From Telmatospirillum siberiense (GTDB taxonomy: Bacteria > Pseudomonadota > Alphaproteobacteria > Rhodospirillales > Magnetospirillaceae): a stretch of DNA of 64,000 nt. Under the pieces are notes generated by a model that did not search any database, was not told the origin of the DNA, and saw only the letters and a list, made by a program, of their open reading frames with translations. Positions 1 to 8,790 of the stretch are shown piece after piece. Within the stretch, counting starts at the first letter, position 1. Every line of letters starts with the position of its first letter. The translations under genes were made by a program, and so were the position numbers. The DNA is taken from the NCBI RefSeq assembly GCF_002845745.1, contig NZ_PIUM01000018.1, forward strand, positions 1 to 64,000, given 5' to 3'.

Positions 1-183
1 GTGCAGCAGGCTGCGGAGGGCACGCAGCAGGTGACGCAGAACATCGGCGGTGTCTCGGACGCGGCGACCGAGACCGGCCATTCGGCGCATGGCGTGCTGA
101 CCGCGGCGACCAGCCTAGCCCGCGAATCCGATTCGCTTCGCCGGGTCGTCGACGGCTTCCTCAAGGACGTCCGTGCCGCCTGA
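1..183 (+). CDS. Methyl-accepting chemotaxis protein, C-terminal end (partial)
   Basis: Only the last 60 residues are in the window; the frame is open at the left edge, so the GTG at base 1 should not be taken as the start. The sequence is an amphipathic helix rich in Ala, Thr, Ser and Glu (GVSDAATETGHSAHGVL, then SLARESDSLRRVVDGFL). This is the usual end of the long cytoplasmic coiled coil of alphaproteobacterial chemoreceptors, after the CheA/CheW-binding hairpin. There is no C-terminal CheR/CheB-docking pentapeptide. The sensor domain and ligand cannot be judged from this fragment. A cluster of palindromes follows the stop codon. Confidence 0.8.
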   Translation: MQQAAEGTQQVTQNIGGVSDAATETGHSAHGVLTAATSLARESDSLRRVVDGFLKDVRAA

Positions 184-190
184 CAAACGG

Positions 191-344
191 TTAATACCAA
201 GTTTCGATGAGGATAACTTATCGAAACTTGGTCTGGCCCATTGAGGGCCCGCGCCATCATTGGCGCGAAGCCCAGGGTTTCGGAGAAACCCGCCCGGCGA
301 TTGAGGGCTCGGTGATCGGTTCCGATCACCGAGAGTTGGTATAA
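191..344. repeat. Cluster of four inverted repeats, possible small mobile palindromic element
   Basis: Four hairpins sit side by side between two convergent genes. They are a perfect 13-bp pair at 196-208/220-232 (accaagtttcgat), GCGCCA/TGGCGC at 251-266, GGGTTTC/GAAACCC at 275-291, and a 12-bp pair at 308-319/322-333 (ctcggtgatcgg) with a 2-base loop. The outer ends read ttaataccaa and ttggtataa, so the block may itself have imperfect terminal repeats. It may serve as a bidirectional terminator, but four stems without a T-run look more like a dispersed repeat. Its copy number elsewhere cannot be seen. Confidence 0.5.
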
Positions 345-379
345 GATGGGGCGTAATCGGGACACCGCCCCGGAACAAT

Positions 380-1006
380 TCAGTCCAATTTGCGCCAGAC
401 GCCGGCCAGCCAGGGCTGGCGTTCGCGGGGAAGACCGGCTGGTCGGTAGTAATGGGAAAGTTCGACGAAACCGGCGGCGGATGCATAGCCGCGCCAGGCG
501 TCAAGATCATGGTAGCTACCGTAGCGCTCCTCGTTCCAGCCTTCGCTATTGTCGCCACGGGGGTTCGAACTGAACAGCACTCCGCCTGCCTTCAGGCTGG
601 CGCGGAGTTCCATCAGGATCCTCGGTAATTCCTGGCTGGGAATGTGGAACAACGATGCATTGGCATAAATGCCATCGAAATGATCGCCGGGCAGGTCGAG
701 GCTGAGGAAATCCTGCAGCCACACCTCGCAGCCGCTATGGCTCCGTGCCATCTCGGCAAATCGCCCAGCACCTTCCAGGCCCACCGCCCGGTGACCGAGA
801 TCGGCAAATTTTTTGAGATCGCGCCCAGGTCCGCAACCAAAATCGAGAATCAGGAACGGCGGTTCACCTTCGAGCGCTTGCAGCAGCGCGGCGATGTTCT
901 GGCTGACATCGTGATCGCGTGTTCCCTGCCAGAATTCTTCGGCATGCCGGTTGTAATGGCCGAGAGTGCGATCGGCGATAGTCCTGAGGTCCTTGGGATC
1001 GAGCAT
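380..1006 (-). CDS. Class I SAM-dependent methyltransferase
   Basis: A 208-residue protein with a Rossmann-type methyltransferase core. Motif I is LDFGCGPGRDL at about residues 54-64, followed by an acidic strand end (VGLEGAG) and the post-I segment LQDFLSLDLPGDHFDGIYANASLFHI, typical of Methyltransf_11/25 families. The FSSNPRGDN stretch near residue 145 lies where the substrate pocket forms. The size suits a small-molecule methyltransferase. The substrate is unknown and the neighbours give no clue. It converges on the chemoreceptor gene on its left and is transcribed away from the csbD-like gene. Confidence 0.8.
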   Translation of the reverse strand: MLDPKDLRTIADRTLGHYNRHAEEFWQGTRDHDVSQNIAALLQALEGEPPFLILDFGCGPGRDLKKFADLGHRAVGLEGAGRFAEMARSHSGCEVWLQDFLSLDLPGDHFDGIYANASLFHIPSQELPRILMELRASLKAGGVLFSSNPRGDNSEGWNEERYGSYHDLDAWRGYASAAGFVELSHYYRPAGLPRERQPWLAGVWRKLD

Positions 1007-1177
1007 CGTTACCTCCGGTCCGGCTGCCTGCCTGGCGACGGTCAGGGCGCGAGGCGTCCGGCTTTGAGTAATTCCCGAGCCTACCGCAAGCGCCCTGCCG
1101 ACCGCTATGCTCAGCCATCGGCAGCCCTTAGCCGAAGGATTTCAACAGCGCTACGGGAACGCCAGGAGGCTATGGCC

Positions 1178-1360
1178 ATGGACAAAGACAGAATTTCCGG
1201 CTCGGCGAAAGAGGCCAAGGGTGCGGTCAAGGAAGCGGTCGGCAAGATGACGGGCGACGCCAAATTGAGGGCTGACGGTCGGGCGGACAAGGCCGAAGGC
1301 AAGATCCGGAACGCCGTCGGCGGCGTGAAGGATGCAGTGCGGGACGCACTGAAAAAGTAA
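1178..1360 (+). CDS. CsbD family small stress protein
   Basis: A 60-residue hydrophilic protein starting MDKDRISGSAKEAKGAVKEA. It has two copies of the CsbD pattern G-x-A-K-x-A-x-G-K-x-x-x-D (about residues 8-26 and 31-52). Homologues are induced by general stress in many bacteria, but their biochemical role is not known. The start at 1178 is preferred because AGGAGG at 1164-1169 lies 8 bases upstream; an in-frame ATG at 1172 is too close to it. The next small gene follows 34 bases later on the same strand, so the two may be co-transcribed. Confidence 0.85.
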   Translation: MDKDRISGSAKEAKGAVKEAVGKMTGDAKLRADGRADKAEGKIRNAVGGVKDAVRDALKK

Positions 1361-1394
1361 TGGAAATATGTAGGTTTACCAAGGGAGGCGGGGC

Positions 1395-1568
1395 ATGAGC
1401 ACGATTGTCATCATCGTCGTGTTGGTTATTCTTCTTGGCGGCGGCGGTGGGTATTACGCTCACGGCCGCTATGGCAGTTCCGGACTGGGCGGTGTTCTTG
1501 GCTTGGTGCTGCTCATTCTTCTGGCGCTCTGGTTTTTCGGCGGTTTCGGTGGAATGGGGATGCGGTAG
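1395..1568 (+). CDS. Small two-helix membrane protein (DUF3309-like)
   Basis: A 57-residue protein with two hydrophobic stretches (STIVIIVVLVILLGGG and LGLVLLILLALWFF) separated by a glycine- and tyrosine-rich turn (GYYAHGRYGSSG). This layout matches the DUF3309 family of tiny membrane proteins of unknown role, although the match is by pattern only. The start ATG at 1395 follows AAGGGAGG by about 6 bases. Its close position behind the CsbD-like gene suggests a shared stress-linked transcript. It is too short for most gene callers. Confidence 0.65.
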   Translation: MSTIVIIVVLVILLGGGGGYYAHGRYGSSGLGGVLGLVLLILLALWFFGGFGGMGMR

Positions 1569-1658
1569 CAATAGAGGGAGGATGACATGGCTGCATCAGT
1601 GATCGATCCCATCGGTGATGCGGACGGACCCGCTTTCCTTCGGTGACCCAATTTTCAT

Positions 1659-1715
1659 AACGTCCCCTTCCGATCGACATAAGCTTCTTACAGCTTGTGA
1701 TCGGAAAGGGGCGTT
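1659..1715. terminator. Long imperfect stem-loop between convergent genes
   Basis: The arms at 1659-1675 and 1699-1715 pair over about 17 bp (aacgtccccttccgatc against gatcggaaaggggcgtt) with two imperfections. The loop contains a further aagct/agctt pairing. The element lies between the small membrane gene (plus) and the permease (minus), which converge here. No T-run follows on either strand, so a role as a bidirectional terminator is likely but unproven. Confidence 0.45.
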
Positions 1716-1753
1716 GTGACGCTTGGGCGTTCAATTATCGTTTGGACAAAGGC

Positions 1754-3154
1754 TCAAGGACTCTCGCCTTCGGCGACGATGTCGTCGAGTTTCCGGTGAT
1801 AGCCGGCGCCGTAGTAGCTCACGAGAAGGAACGCGAACCAGCAGGGGGCCACATAGAGGGCGACACGGTTGTTTTCGTCGAAGCCCATGGTGATGATGAC
1901 GAAGACGAGGAATGCCAGGACGATATAGTTGGCAAGGGGATAAAGAGGCATTTTGTATTTGAGCGCGGCAGCTTCCCGTGGGGTGAGGGCCGCTCGATAT
2001 TTCATTTGGACGACGACGATGATGCCCCAGACGAACAAAGTGCCCGAGGTGGCGATGCTGGTGACGTAATTGAACACCTCGCCAGGAACCAGATAATTGA
2101 GGGCGACGCCGACCAGCAGCAGTACCGAAGAGACCAGAAGGGCATTGGCCGGCACCTTTCTGCCATTGAGCCGCCCGAAAATCGCTGGGGCCTTTCCCTG
2201 CAAAGCAAGGTTGTAAAGCATGCGGCCGGTGCTGAAGAGGCCGCTGTTACAGGACGACAGAGCGGCCGTCAGAATGACGAAGTTGATGAGGCCGGCGGCT
2301 GACGGAATGCCCAATTTGGCAAAAGTGGCGACGAACGGGCTGCCTACGGTTCCCAACTGATCGTAAGGGTAGAGGGACATGATGACGAACAGGGTGCCGA
2401 TATAAAAAATCAGAATCCGCCAGAAAATTTTGTCGATGGCGGCGGGCAGGCTTTTTTCCGGATTTTTGGCTTCGCCGGCCGTCACACCGACCAGCTCGAT
2501 ACCGATATAGGCGAAGCTGACCATCACCAGGGACAGGGAAAAGCCGGTGAATCCCTTTGTGAAAAAGCCTCCATCGACAGTCCACAGGTTGGAAATGCCG
2601 ATGGCCACGCCGCCGTTGCCCAGGCCGAAGACGATCATGGCGCCGCCAAAGATGATCATGGCGACGATGGTCGCCACCTTGATCAAGGCGAACCAGAACT
2701 CGAACTCTCCATAAACCTTGACCGATACGAAATTGACCAGCGACATGCCGAGGACGGCGGCCAGGGCCGGAATCCATTGCGGCAGATCGGGTTGCCAGAA
2801 ATGGACATAGACGCCGACCGCGGTGATTTCCGCCATGCAGGTCACCACCCAGGCGAACCAGTAGGTCCATCCGGTCAAATAGCCGAAGAGCGGGTTGATG
2901 AAGTGATGCGCGTAAGCGCTGAATGAGCCGGAGACGGGATGGGCGAGGGCGACCTCGCCCAAGGCGCGCATCATGAAGAACATGACGATGCCGGCCACCA
3001 GATAAGAGATCATCAGCATCGGGCCGGCGGTCTTGATGGCGCTGGCCGAACCGTAGAACAGTCCGACGCCGACTGCGCCGCCGATGGCGATGAGTTGAAT
3101 ATGTCTTTCCTTCAGTCCTCGCTGGAGTTCTTCCCTTGGAATTTCATTGGCCAT
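1754..3154 (-). CDS. Amino acid permease, APC superfamily (AAT type)
   Basis: A 466-residue inner-membrane transporter with about 12 hydrophobic helices. The N-terminal consensus IQLIAIGGAVGVGLFYGSA and the block SGSFSAYAHHFINPLFGYLTG are hallmarks of the AAT family (ProY, CycA, AroP and GabP relatives), which import amino acids with protons. The start at 3154 is favoured because GGAGGAG lies 9 bases upstream; the in-frame ATG at 3163 is almost on top of it. Alanine dehydrogenase lies 3 kb away on the same strand, so alanine or a related small amino acid is a reasonable guess for the substrate, but no residue proves it. Confidence 0.9.
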   Translation of the reverse strand: MANEIPREELQRGLKERHIQLIAIGGAVGVGLFYGSASAIKTAGPMLMISYLVAGIVMFFMMRALGEVALAHPVSGSFSAYAHHFINPLFGYLTGWTYWFAWVVTCMAEITAVGVYVHFWQPDLPQWIPALAAVLGMSLVNFVSVKVYGEFEFWFALIKVATIVAMIIFGGAMIVFGLGNGGVAIGISNLWTVDGGFFTKGFTGFSLSLVMVSFAYIGIELVGVTAGEAKNPEKSLPAAIDKIFWRILIFYIGTLFVIMSLYPYDQLGTVGSPFVATFAKLGIPSAAGLINFVILTAALSSCNSGLFSTGRMLYNLALQGKAPAIFGRLNGRKVPANALLVSSVLLLVGVALNYLVPGEVFNYVTSIATSGTLFVWGIIVVVQMKYRAALTPREAAALKYKMPLYPLANYIVLAFLVFVIITMGFDENNRVALYVAPCWFAFLLVSYYGAGYHRKLDDIVAEGESP

Positions 3155-3221
3155 GACTGGCATCTCCTCCCGGTAAGGTTCATTTTCGACCCATTGGTTT
3201 TGATGTGTTGCCAGTCGCTTG

Positions 3222-3259
3222 GCCTTATACCGTCCCAGGGATCCCGGATGGTATAAGGC
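3222..3259. promoter_or_regulatory. Perfect palindrome upstream of the permease gene
   Basis: A perfect 10-bp inverted repeat (gccttatacc at 3222-3231, ggtataaggc at 3250-3259) with an 18-base spacer lies about 70 bases upstream of the permease start. Its position and symmetry suit a dimeric repressor or activator site. It could equally be a dispersed palindrome, since the core ttatacc/ggtataa resembles the ends of the repeat at 191-344. No regulator gene is adjacent. Confidence 0.4.
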
Positions 3260-3331
3260 TATTGCTTTTCAGAGGAAAGGCCGTGGCGGGGTAAATTTCC
3301 GTAAAAATTCCTGCCTGAACAAACGCTCCCG

Positions 3332-3648
3332 TCATCCCTGACTGGGCGTCAAGAAGGGATCGCGCCTCTTCGGATAGATGGTCGCCAGCGGTTCACCGGA
3401 GGCGATGGGGGCGGCCGGCGACGATCGGTGTCATCTGGAAGTCCTCGCCGAGGACGATGAGCGAAATCAGCAGGCTTTTGGCCCTGTGGGCGAGAGCGTC
3501 CATATCGAACGAGATTAGCGAATCCCCCGTTCTGACCCGCTGGTCCGCGGCGATATGGGGCTCGAAGCCATCGCCGCCAGTTTCCTCACCTGTCTTGACG
3601 AGGAACTGGCCATCACCGCCGTTTCGCGCGGCTGACCGATTACCGGGC
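3332..3648 (-). pseudogene. Remnant of a PTS glucose-type EIIA domain
   Basis: On the minus strand, directly after the antiporter stop, an open frame reads GDGFEPHIAADQRVRTGDSL followed by ISFDMDALAHRAKSLL. This aligns with the C-terminal half of EIIA(Glc) domains (GxGF...G-x-x-V-x-x-GD-x-L-x-x-FD-x-x-x-x-x-x-AKS). After IVAG the frame is lost, and the next frame continues in register with family sequence as PIASGEPLATIYPKR up to a stop at 3332. The N-terminal half is missing, and the place of the phosphorylated histidine (usually in a V-H-x-G-I-D-T context) reads FLVKTGEET. A frameshift plus loss of the active site argue for a decayed gene. No other PTS component is in the window. Confidence 0.6.
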
Positions 3649-4815
3649 TTTCAGGCGGAGCGTTCGGATCAGCCAGGGCATGGACAGGCCCTGGATGAAG
3701 ATGGAAAAAGCGACGACGGAGAAGGCGGCGATGAGGATGGCGTTCTTTTCGGGAACGCTTGCCGGGATGGCCAAGGCCAGCGCCAAGGCCAGCGCCCCAC
3801 GCAGTCCGCCCCAAAACAGGACATGCTGATGACGTGGGTCGACCCTTCTGGTCGATCGGGCGAACAGGGCGCACAGCGGATAAACCGCGGCCCATCGGCT
3901 GACGAGAACAAGCGGCACGGCGACGGCGGCGGCGACGGAAAGGAGCTGCGCCGCATGGTTGGCCTCATGGCCGCCGATCAGGATGAACACCACCGAATTC
4001 GCCAGGAAGGCAGCATATTCCCAGAATGCGACGACATGCTCCCGTCCAGCCTCGGAGATGGAGCCTTTCCATCCCACATTGCCGACGATCAGGCCGGCCG
4101 ATAATGTCGCCAGGACGCCGGACATGTGGAAATGTTCGGCCAGCAGGAACGAGCCATAGGCGGCGATGGTCGTCAGGGTGATCTCGACCAGATGATCCTC
4201 GGTACGCCCCGCCAGCAGCAGCAAGGCTCCGGCGACCAGGCCCCCGGCCACGACCCCGCCCGCGACCATCCATAGAAGCGATCCCGCCATATTCATGGGC
4301 TCGAGGGTGGCGCCGTTCGCGACGGAGGCGAGAATGGCGAAGGCCACCGCCGCGGCACCGTCGTTGAGCAGGCTTTCCGATTCGACCAGAAGGCTGAGAC
4401 GCGGCTCGACCTTCATTTCCTTGAAGGCGGCGATGACCGACACCGGGTCGGTCGCCGCGATCAGGGCGCCGAACAGCGCCGAGCCCAGCCAACTCCAGCC
4501 GATGACGAGATGCATCCCCGCCGCGATGATCGCTCCGGCCAGCAGAACGCCGGGAAAGGCCAGTGTCAGGCTGACCGGAAGATCGTCACGGAACCGCCGC
4601 CATTTGATTTGCAGGGCCGCCTCGAAAATCAACGGGGGCAGCAGAACCGGGAAAATCAGATCGGATGCCAGGGTGAAGTCGATCGGGCCGCCCAGGACCG
4701 CCAGTCCGATGCCGGCGACGACGAGGCCGACGCTGTAGGGCAGGCGCAGCCTGCGGGATAGCATGGCGACCACACAGGCGACAAGCAGGACAAGGCCGAT
4801 TCCGCTGGCGGTCAT
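3640..4815 (-). CDS. CPA1-type Na+(K+)/H+ antiporter
   Basis: A 391-residue membrane protein with about 11-12 helices. The core signatures of the NhaP/NHE class are present: FPVLLPPLIFEAALQIKW, the ATDPVSVIAAFKEM segment holding the paired ion-binding acids region (TDP), and LVESESLLNDGAAAV. The late FWGGLRGALALALAL segment carries the conserved arginine. It exchanges Na+ or K+ for protons across the inner membrane and serves pH and salt homeostasis. There is no long C-terminal cytosolic domain. It ends immediately before a PTS EIIA-like remnant. A 460-base gap with two hairpin repeats separates its start from alanine dehydrogenase. Confidence 0.9.
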   Translation of the reverse strand: MTASGIGLVLLVACVVAMLSRRLRLPYSVGLVVAGIGLAVLGGPIDFTLASDLIFPVLLPPLIFEAALQIKWRRFRDDLPVSLTLAFPGVLLAGAIIAAGMHLVIGWSWLGSALFGALIAATDPVSVIAAFKEMKVEPRLSLLVESESLLNDGAAAVAFAILASVANGATLEPMNMAGSLLWMVAGGVVAGGLVAGALLLLAGRTEDHLVEITLTTIAAYGSFLLAEHFHMSGVLATLSAGLIVGNVGWKGSISEAGREHVVAFWEYAAFLANSVVFILIGGHEANHAAQLLSVAAAVAVPLVLVSRWAAVYPLCALFARSTRRVDPRHQHVLFWGGLRGALALALALAIPASVPEKNAILIAAFSVVAFSIFIQGLSMPWLIRTLRLKAR

Positions 4816-5011
4816 TTACTTCCTCAGGGGCTGGAGATTGGAATCCAGACCTTTTGAGAAAGGGGATCTCCCCAGGGGAAAGTCAAGGTGAACAGGAGGG
4901 AGCTTATGATTTTCGAAGGGGCGGACTCCTTCCGGTCGAAAAGCCTCATTGAGGCCGGCGATCGGAAGGAGTTGCCTGGGCAAGAAGGGCAAAAGGCCGG
5001 GCTTTATAGTC

Positions 5012-5070
5012 TTCTCCCTCGCCCGCTTTGCGGGAGAGGGGACGAGCGAAGCGAGTGGGGTGAGGGGACT
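5012..5070. repeat. Palindromic intergenic repeat
   Basis: The sequence ccctcgcccgc-ttt-gcgggagaggg at 5016-5040 forms a stem interrupted by one mismatch. It is followed by an inner palindrome around gagcgaagcgag and a G/T-rich tail (gtggggtgagggg). Blocks of this composition (ccctcacccc...tcgcttcgctcg...cccctctcccgc) are familiar dispersed intergenic repeats in proteobacteria. It occupies the non-coding gap 4816-5275, in which I see no gene. Confidence 0.55.
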
Positions 5071-5135
5071 TACGCGCGGGAGTGCGGAAAAAGTGTGCAA
5101 AAACAAGCAAGTCTTTCTGTCGCGCCGACGCGCGA

Positions 5136-5232
5136 ACCCCTCACCCGCTCGCGCGCGACGCCTGAGAGTTTTCTTCTGCCTGTCGGCGGGATGCCCCCTC
5201 ATCCCAACCCTTCTCCCGCGAGGGGAGAAGGG
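5136..5232. repeat. Second intergenic repeat with perfect 10-bp hairpin
   Basis: The block opens with a C-rich tract (cccctcacccgctcgcg) resembling the inverse of the repeat at 5012-5070. It ends with a perfect stem, cccttctccc (5208-5217) and gggagaaggg (5223-5232), loop GCGAG, followed by CTTTT on the plus strand. For the minus-strand ald gene, whose stop is at 5276, this hairpin lies 44-68 bases downstream and may help end transcription. Confidence 0.5.
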
Positions 5233-5275
5233 CTTTTACCTGCCTGGACATCACCACCGTCGGGGAGGCGGTGGT

Positions 5276-6388
5276 TTATAGGACCGACTGGGCCGGTGTG
5301 TATTTCAGGCCGAGAGCCTCGGCGACGGCCTGGTAGGTCAGCTTGCCGGTATGGACGTTGAGTCCGGCCAGAAGATGCGGATCGCTTGCCAGGGCGTCCT
5401 TCCCCCCCTTGTTGGCCAGCGACAGGGCGAACGGCAGCGTTGCATTGGCCAGGGCGAAGGTCGAGGTGCGCGCGACGGCGCCCGGCATGTTGGCCACGCA
5501 ATAATGGACCACGTCATCGATGACGAAAGTCGGCTCGGCATGAGTGGTGGCGTGGCTGGTCTCGAAACATCCGCCCTGATCGATGGCGATATCGACGAGA
5601 ACCGAACCCGCCTGCATCTTCTTGACCATGTCGGCGGTGACCAGCTTCGGCGTGGTGGCGCCGGCGACCAGGACGGCGCCGATGACGAGGTCGGCGTCGA
5701 CGACCAGGCGTTCGATTTCGGCCTGGGTCGAGAAGGCCGTGCGCAGGGCGGTGCCGAAGCGGTCGGTGGCGCGGCGCAGCGCGGGCAGCGAGCGGTCGAC
5801 GATGGTCACATTGGCTCCGGTGCCGAGGGCAATGAGCGCGGCATTGGATCCGGCGACGCCGGCACCCAGGATGACCACGTTGGCCGGCGGCACGCCGGGC
5901 ACGCCGCCCAGCAGAACCCCACGGCCGCCCAGTTCCTTCTCGAGGCAGGCTGCGCCCACCTGGATCGACATGCGTCCGGCGACTTCCGACATCGGGGTCA
6001 GCAGCGGCAGGGAGCGGTCGGCGGCGGTCACCGTCTCGTAGGCGACGCAGATGGCCCCGCTTTCCAGCAAATCGTGGGTCTGTTCCGGGTCGGGCGCCAG
6101 ATGCAGATAGGTGAACAGGATCTGTCCGGGGCGCAGCTTCTTGCGCTCGGCGGCCAGGGGCTCCTTCACCTTGACGATCATGTCCGAGGTGGCGAACACC
6201 TCGTCGGCGGTGCCGAGGATGGTGGCGCCGGCCTTTTCGTAATCGGCGTCGGGGATGCCGGAACCCAGACCGGCGTTCTTCTCGATGGCCACCTTGTGGC
6301 CGGCGGCGACCAGTTCACGGACGCCGGCGGGGACCAGGCCCACCCGATATTCGTGAATTTTCGTTTCTTTTGGAACACCGATCTTCAT
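5276..6388 (-). CDS. ald: Alanine dehydrogenase
   Basis: A 370-residue NAD-dependent alanine dehydrogenase converting L-alanine to pyruvate and ammonium. The N-terminal [10 protein letters not shown] opens the AlaDh/PNT family fold. The catalytic segments KVKEP and TYLHLAPD, and the Rossmann NAD site [19 protein letters not shown] (about residues 170-188), are intact, as is the family block [16 protein letters not shown]. The start at 6388 is chosen because AGGAG lies about 12 bases upstream; the ATG at 6397 is too close. An Lrp/AsnC regulator is transcribed divergently 112 bases away and probably controls this gene in response to alanine. Confidence 0.95.
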   Translation of the reverse strand: MKIGVPKETKIHEYRVGLVPAGVRELVAAGHKVAIEKNAGLGSGIPDADYEKAGATILGTADEVFATSDMIVKVKEPLAAERKKLRPGQILFTYLHLAPDPEQTHDLLESGAICVAYETVTAADRSLPLLTPMSEVAGRMSIQVGAACLEKELGGRGVLLGGVPGVPPANVVILGAGVAGSNAALIALGTGANVTIVDRSLPALRRATDRFGTALRTAFSTQAEIERLVVDADLVIGAVLVAGATTPKLVTADMVKKMQAGSVLVDIAIDQGGCFETSHATTHAEPTFVIDDVVHYCVANMPGAVARTSTFALANATLPFALSLANKGGKDALASDPHLLAGLNVHTGKLTYQAVAEALGLKYTPAQSVL

Positions 6389-6470
6389 GGCTAGCATCTC
6401 TCCTGATGGCGACGAATTCGGTTATTATTTTATGCGCTGTTTATGGTGAATGTCCTTGCGATCTGACGAA

Positions 6471-6489
6471 CGAAATACTTAATATTTCG
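6471..6489. promoter_or_regulatory. Candidate Lrp/AsnC operator in the ald-lrp intergenic region
   Basis: An AT-rich inverted repeat, cgaaat (6471-6476) and atttcg (6484-6489), lies just before the lrp-like gene, in a 112-base AT-rich divergent promoter region. Lrp-family proteins bind degenerate AT-rich palindromes in such places and often regulate themselves and the facing gene. The assignment rests on position and symmetry. Confidence 0.45.
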
Positions 6490-6500
6490 CAGAAAATTCG

Positions 6501-6995
6501 ATGGTTATTAAAATGATTGAAACAATATTCGACTTTGATCGTCTCGATGCCAAGGACCGCCAAATTCTCCGTCTGCTCCAGGAGAACGGGCGCATCAGCA
6601 ATGCCGAACTGGCCGAGAAAGTCTGCCTGTCTCCATCGGCCTGTCTGCGCCGGGTTCAACTGCTGGAACAGGCGGGCGTCATCGAGCGCTACGTGGCGCT
6701 CCTGAACCCGGCGCCGGTGCGGCGGGGCCTGACGGTTTTCATTGAAATCAGCCTGGAACGGCAGACGGATGTCGCCCTGGATGCCTTCGAGCAGGCGGTG
6801 AGGGCCTGCCCCGAGGTCATGCAATGTTCATTGATGGCGGGGGATACGGATTACCTGCTGGAGGTGTCGGTGGCCGACAGCAACGATTACGAACGTCTGC
6901 ATCGCCAGGTCCTGGCCCGGCTGCCCGGCGCCGCCCGCCTGCGTACCCGCTTCACCATTCGGGGAATTTGCAAGCGGACGGCTTTTCCCGTCTGA
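6501..6995 (+). CDS. Lrp/AsnC family transcriptional regulator
   Basis: A 164-residue regulator. An N-terminal winged helix-turn-helix (LDAKDRQILRLLQENGRISN, then AELAEKVCLSPSACLRRVQLLE, residues about 15-58) is followed by the alpha/beta RAM ligand-binding domain (about residues 75-155; CPEVMQCSLMAGDTDYLLEV). The conserved GDxDYLL motif is where amino acids bind. The gene faces ald, and comparable pairs (AldR-ald, Lrp-ald) work by alanine-responsive activation of ald. No clear Shine-Dalgarno precedes 6501, and the ATG at 6513 is an alternative start. The gene converges with ureG, leaving 14 bases between stops. Confidence 0.92.
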   Translation: MVIKMIETIFDFDRLDAKDRQILRLLQENGRISNAELAEKVCLSPSACLRRVQLLEQAGVIERYVALLNPAPVRRGLTVFIEISLERQTDVALDAFEQAVRACPEVMQCSLMAGDTDYLLEVSVADSNDYERLHRQVLARLPGAARLRTRFTIRGICKRTAFPV

Positions 6996-7009
6996 AATTA
7001 TCCGGCCGC

Positions 7010-7632
<623 letters not shown>

Positions 7633-7636
<4 letters not shown>

Positions 7637-8334
7637 GATCTGAACAGCCTCGTATATTGGGTTTCGTGACGCATGCTGGCCCAGTCGACCATGGGCGTGG
7701 CCGTGCCCAGGTCGGCAAGGGGATGAACGGCGGCGGCGGCGACGACTTCCGGCAGAATGCGGACCAGGGCGCGAACCGCCTTCTGACCGTCGGTCTGTCC
7801 CAACGGAACCAGCCGGACCGCCGCCGAGACCAGGTTGGCCGCCACCGCATGCAGGAACGCGGCAAGGGCGGCCTCCTCGGCGATCCCAGCGGCCGCGGCG
7901 GCCACCGCCACGGCGACGGCGTAAGCGGGTGCCTCCCGCCCGGCCATCCAGCGGTCCCATTCCTCGGACGGCCAGCAGGCGGAGAGCGCCTTGACAAAGG
8001 CTTTTCCCTGTGACCGGGACTCGAGGGCGGTTTCCGCCGTGCCGCGCCAGGCCTCCGCCAGATCGAAAATTTCTGCCAGCCGGTTGGGGGCATTTTCACG
8101 GACCGCCCGATGGGCCTGGCAGAACAGCACCGCGTCGATCCAGGCGCCGCCGTGGCGCAGGATGCCGGCGACCCAGCCGGTGACGCTGTCCAGGTCGGTC
8201 AGCAGGCCGGCTTCGACCGCCTGCTCCAGTCCGTGCGAATAACTGAAGCTGCCGATCGGAAATGCCGGCGACAGCCAGGACATCAGGCGCAGAAGGCCGT
8301 CGTTGTCGGTGGTGGTGGCGCCGGCGTCAGGCAT
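7633..8334 (-). CDS. ureF: Urease accessory protein UreF
   Basis: A 233-residue, mostly helical protein that joins UreD and UreG on apo-urease and acts as a fidelity factor for nickel insertion. The family hallmark [20 protein letters not shown] (about residues 20-39) is complete, followed by W/A-rich helices and the late [14 protein letters not shown]. The start at 8334 ([13 protein letters not shown]) is chosen over an upstream in-frame ATG because it overlaps the ureE stop by 8 bases, as usual in such operons, and removes a basic, non-homologous leader. Confidence 0.95.
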
Positions 8335-8788
8335 GGTGATGCTCCCCGGCGGCATAGGCGCCGCCCTCGGCGTGAAAGGCCGCGCGATGCCGGACGATAT
8401 GTCCACCCAATTGCTCGACCATGCCGACCAGGACATGATCGTCTTGAATCCTGAGGCCGCCGCCTTCGAGAATTTGCACGGGGGCGTGACGGTTTCCGAT
8501 ATGCCAGGCGATGCGGATCAGGCTTTCGGCGTCGTGGCAAGCGATGTCGACGACCGCTTCCGGCGCGGCCCGCACGGCGATCCATTCGCCGTCCGAGAGG
8601 CGCAGGCCGCAGCCTTCGGCCAGCAGACTGGCCTCGGGGAGGTCGAGCAGGAACTCGCCCCCGGAATCGTCGGTCATGGCGAGGCGCCGCCGATGACGGT
8701 CGGCCCAGGCCAGGGTGATGCTGGCCCGGGCACGGTCGGCCGGCCAGTCGCCGGGCCGATGGAGGGAGAGGGCGCGTCGCATTTCCAT
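8327..8788 (-). CDS. ureE: Urease accessory nickel chaperone UreE
   Basis: A 153-residue metallochaperone supplying nickel to the UreDFG complex. It has the N-terminal peptide-binding domain (residues 1-75, with LTWADRHRRR-like ALAWADRHRRRLAM region) and the ferredoxin-like metal domain with AWHIGNRHAPVQI, where the conserved histidine of GNRH binds nickel. The tail GEHHHA is a short histidine-rich extension, modest beside the long His tails of some enterobacterial UreE. It starts 2 bases after the ureC stop and overlaps ureF by 8 bases. Confidence 0.95.
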   Translation of the reverse strand: MEMRRALSLHRPGDWPADRARASITLAWADRHRRRLAMTDDSGGEFLLDLPEASLLAEGCGLRLSDGEWIAVRAAPEAVVDIACHDAESLIRIAWHIGNRHAPVQILEGGGLRIQDDHVLVGMVEQLGGHIVRHRAAFHAEGGAYAAGEHHHA

Positions 8789-8790
8789 CC

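Noticed and set aside
1587-1646. A 19-codon frame after a GGGAGG-like site behind the small membrane gene
   Set aside because: It is too short and has no second line of evidence beyond the ribosome-binding site.
5351-6394. A 347-codon plus-strand frame
   Set aside because: It is antisense to alanine dehydrogenase and has no recognisable motif; it is a shadow of high GC at codon position three.
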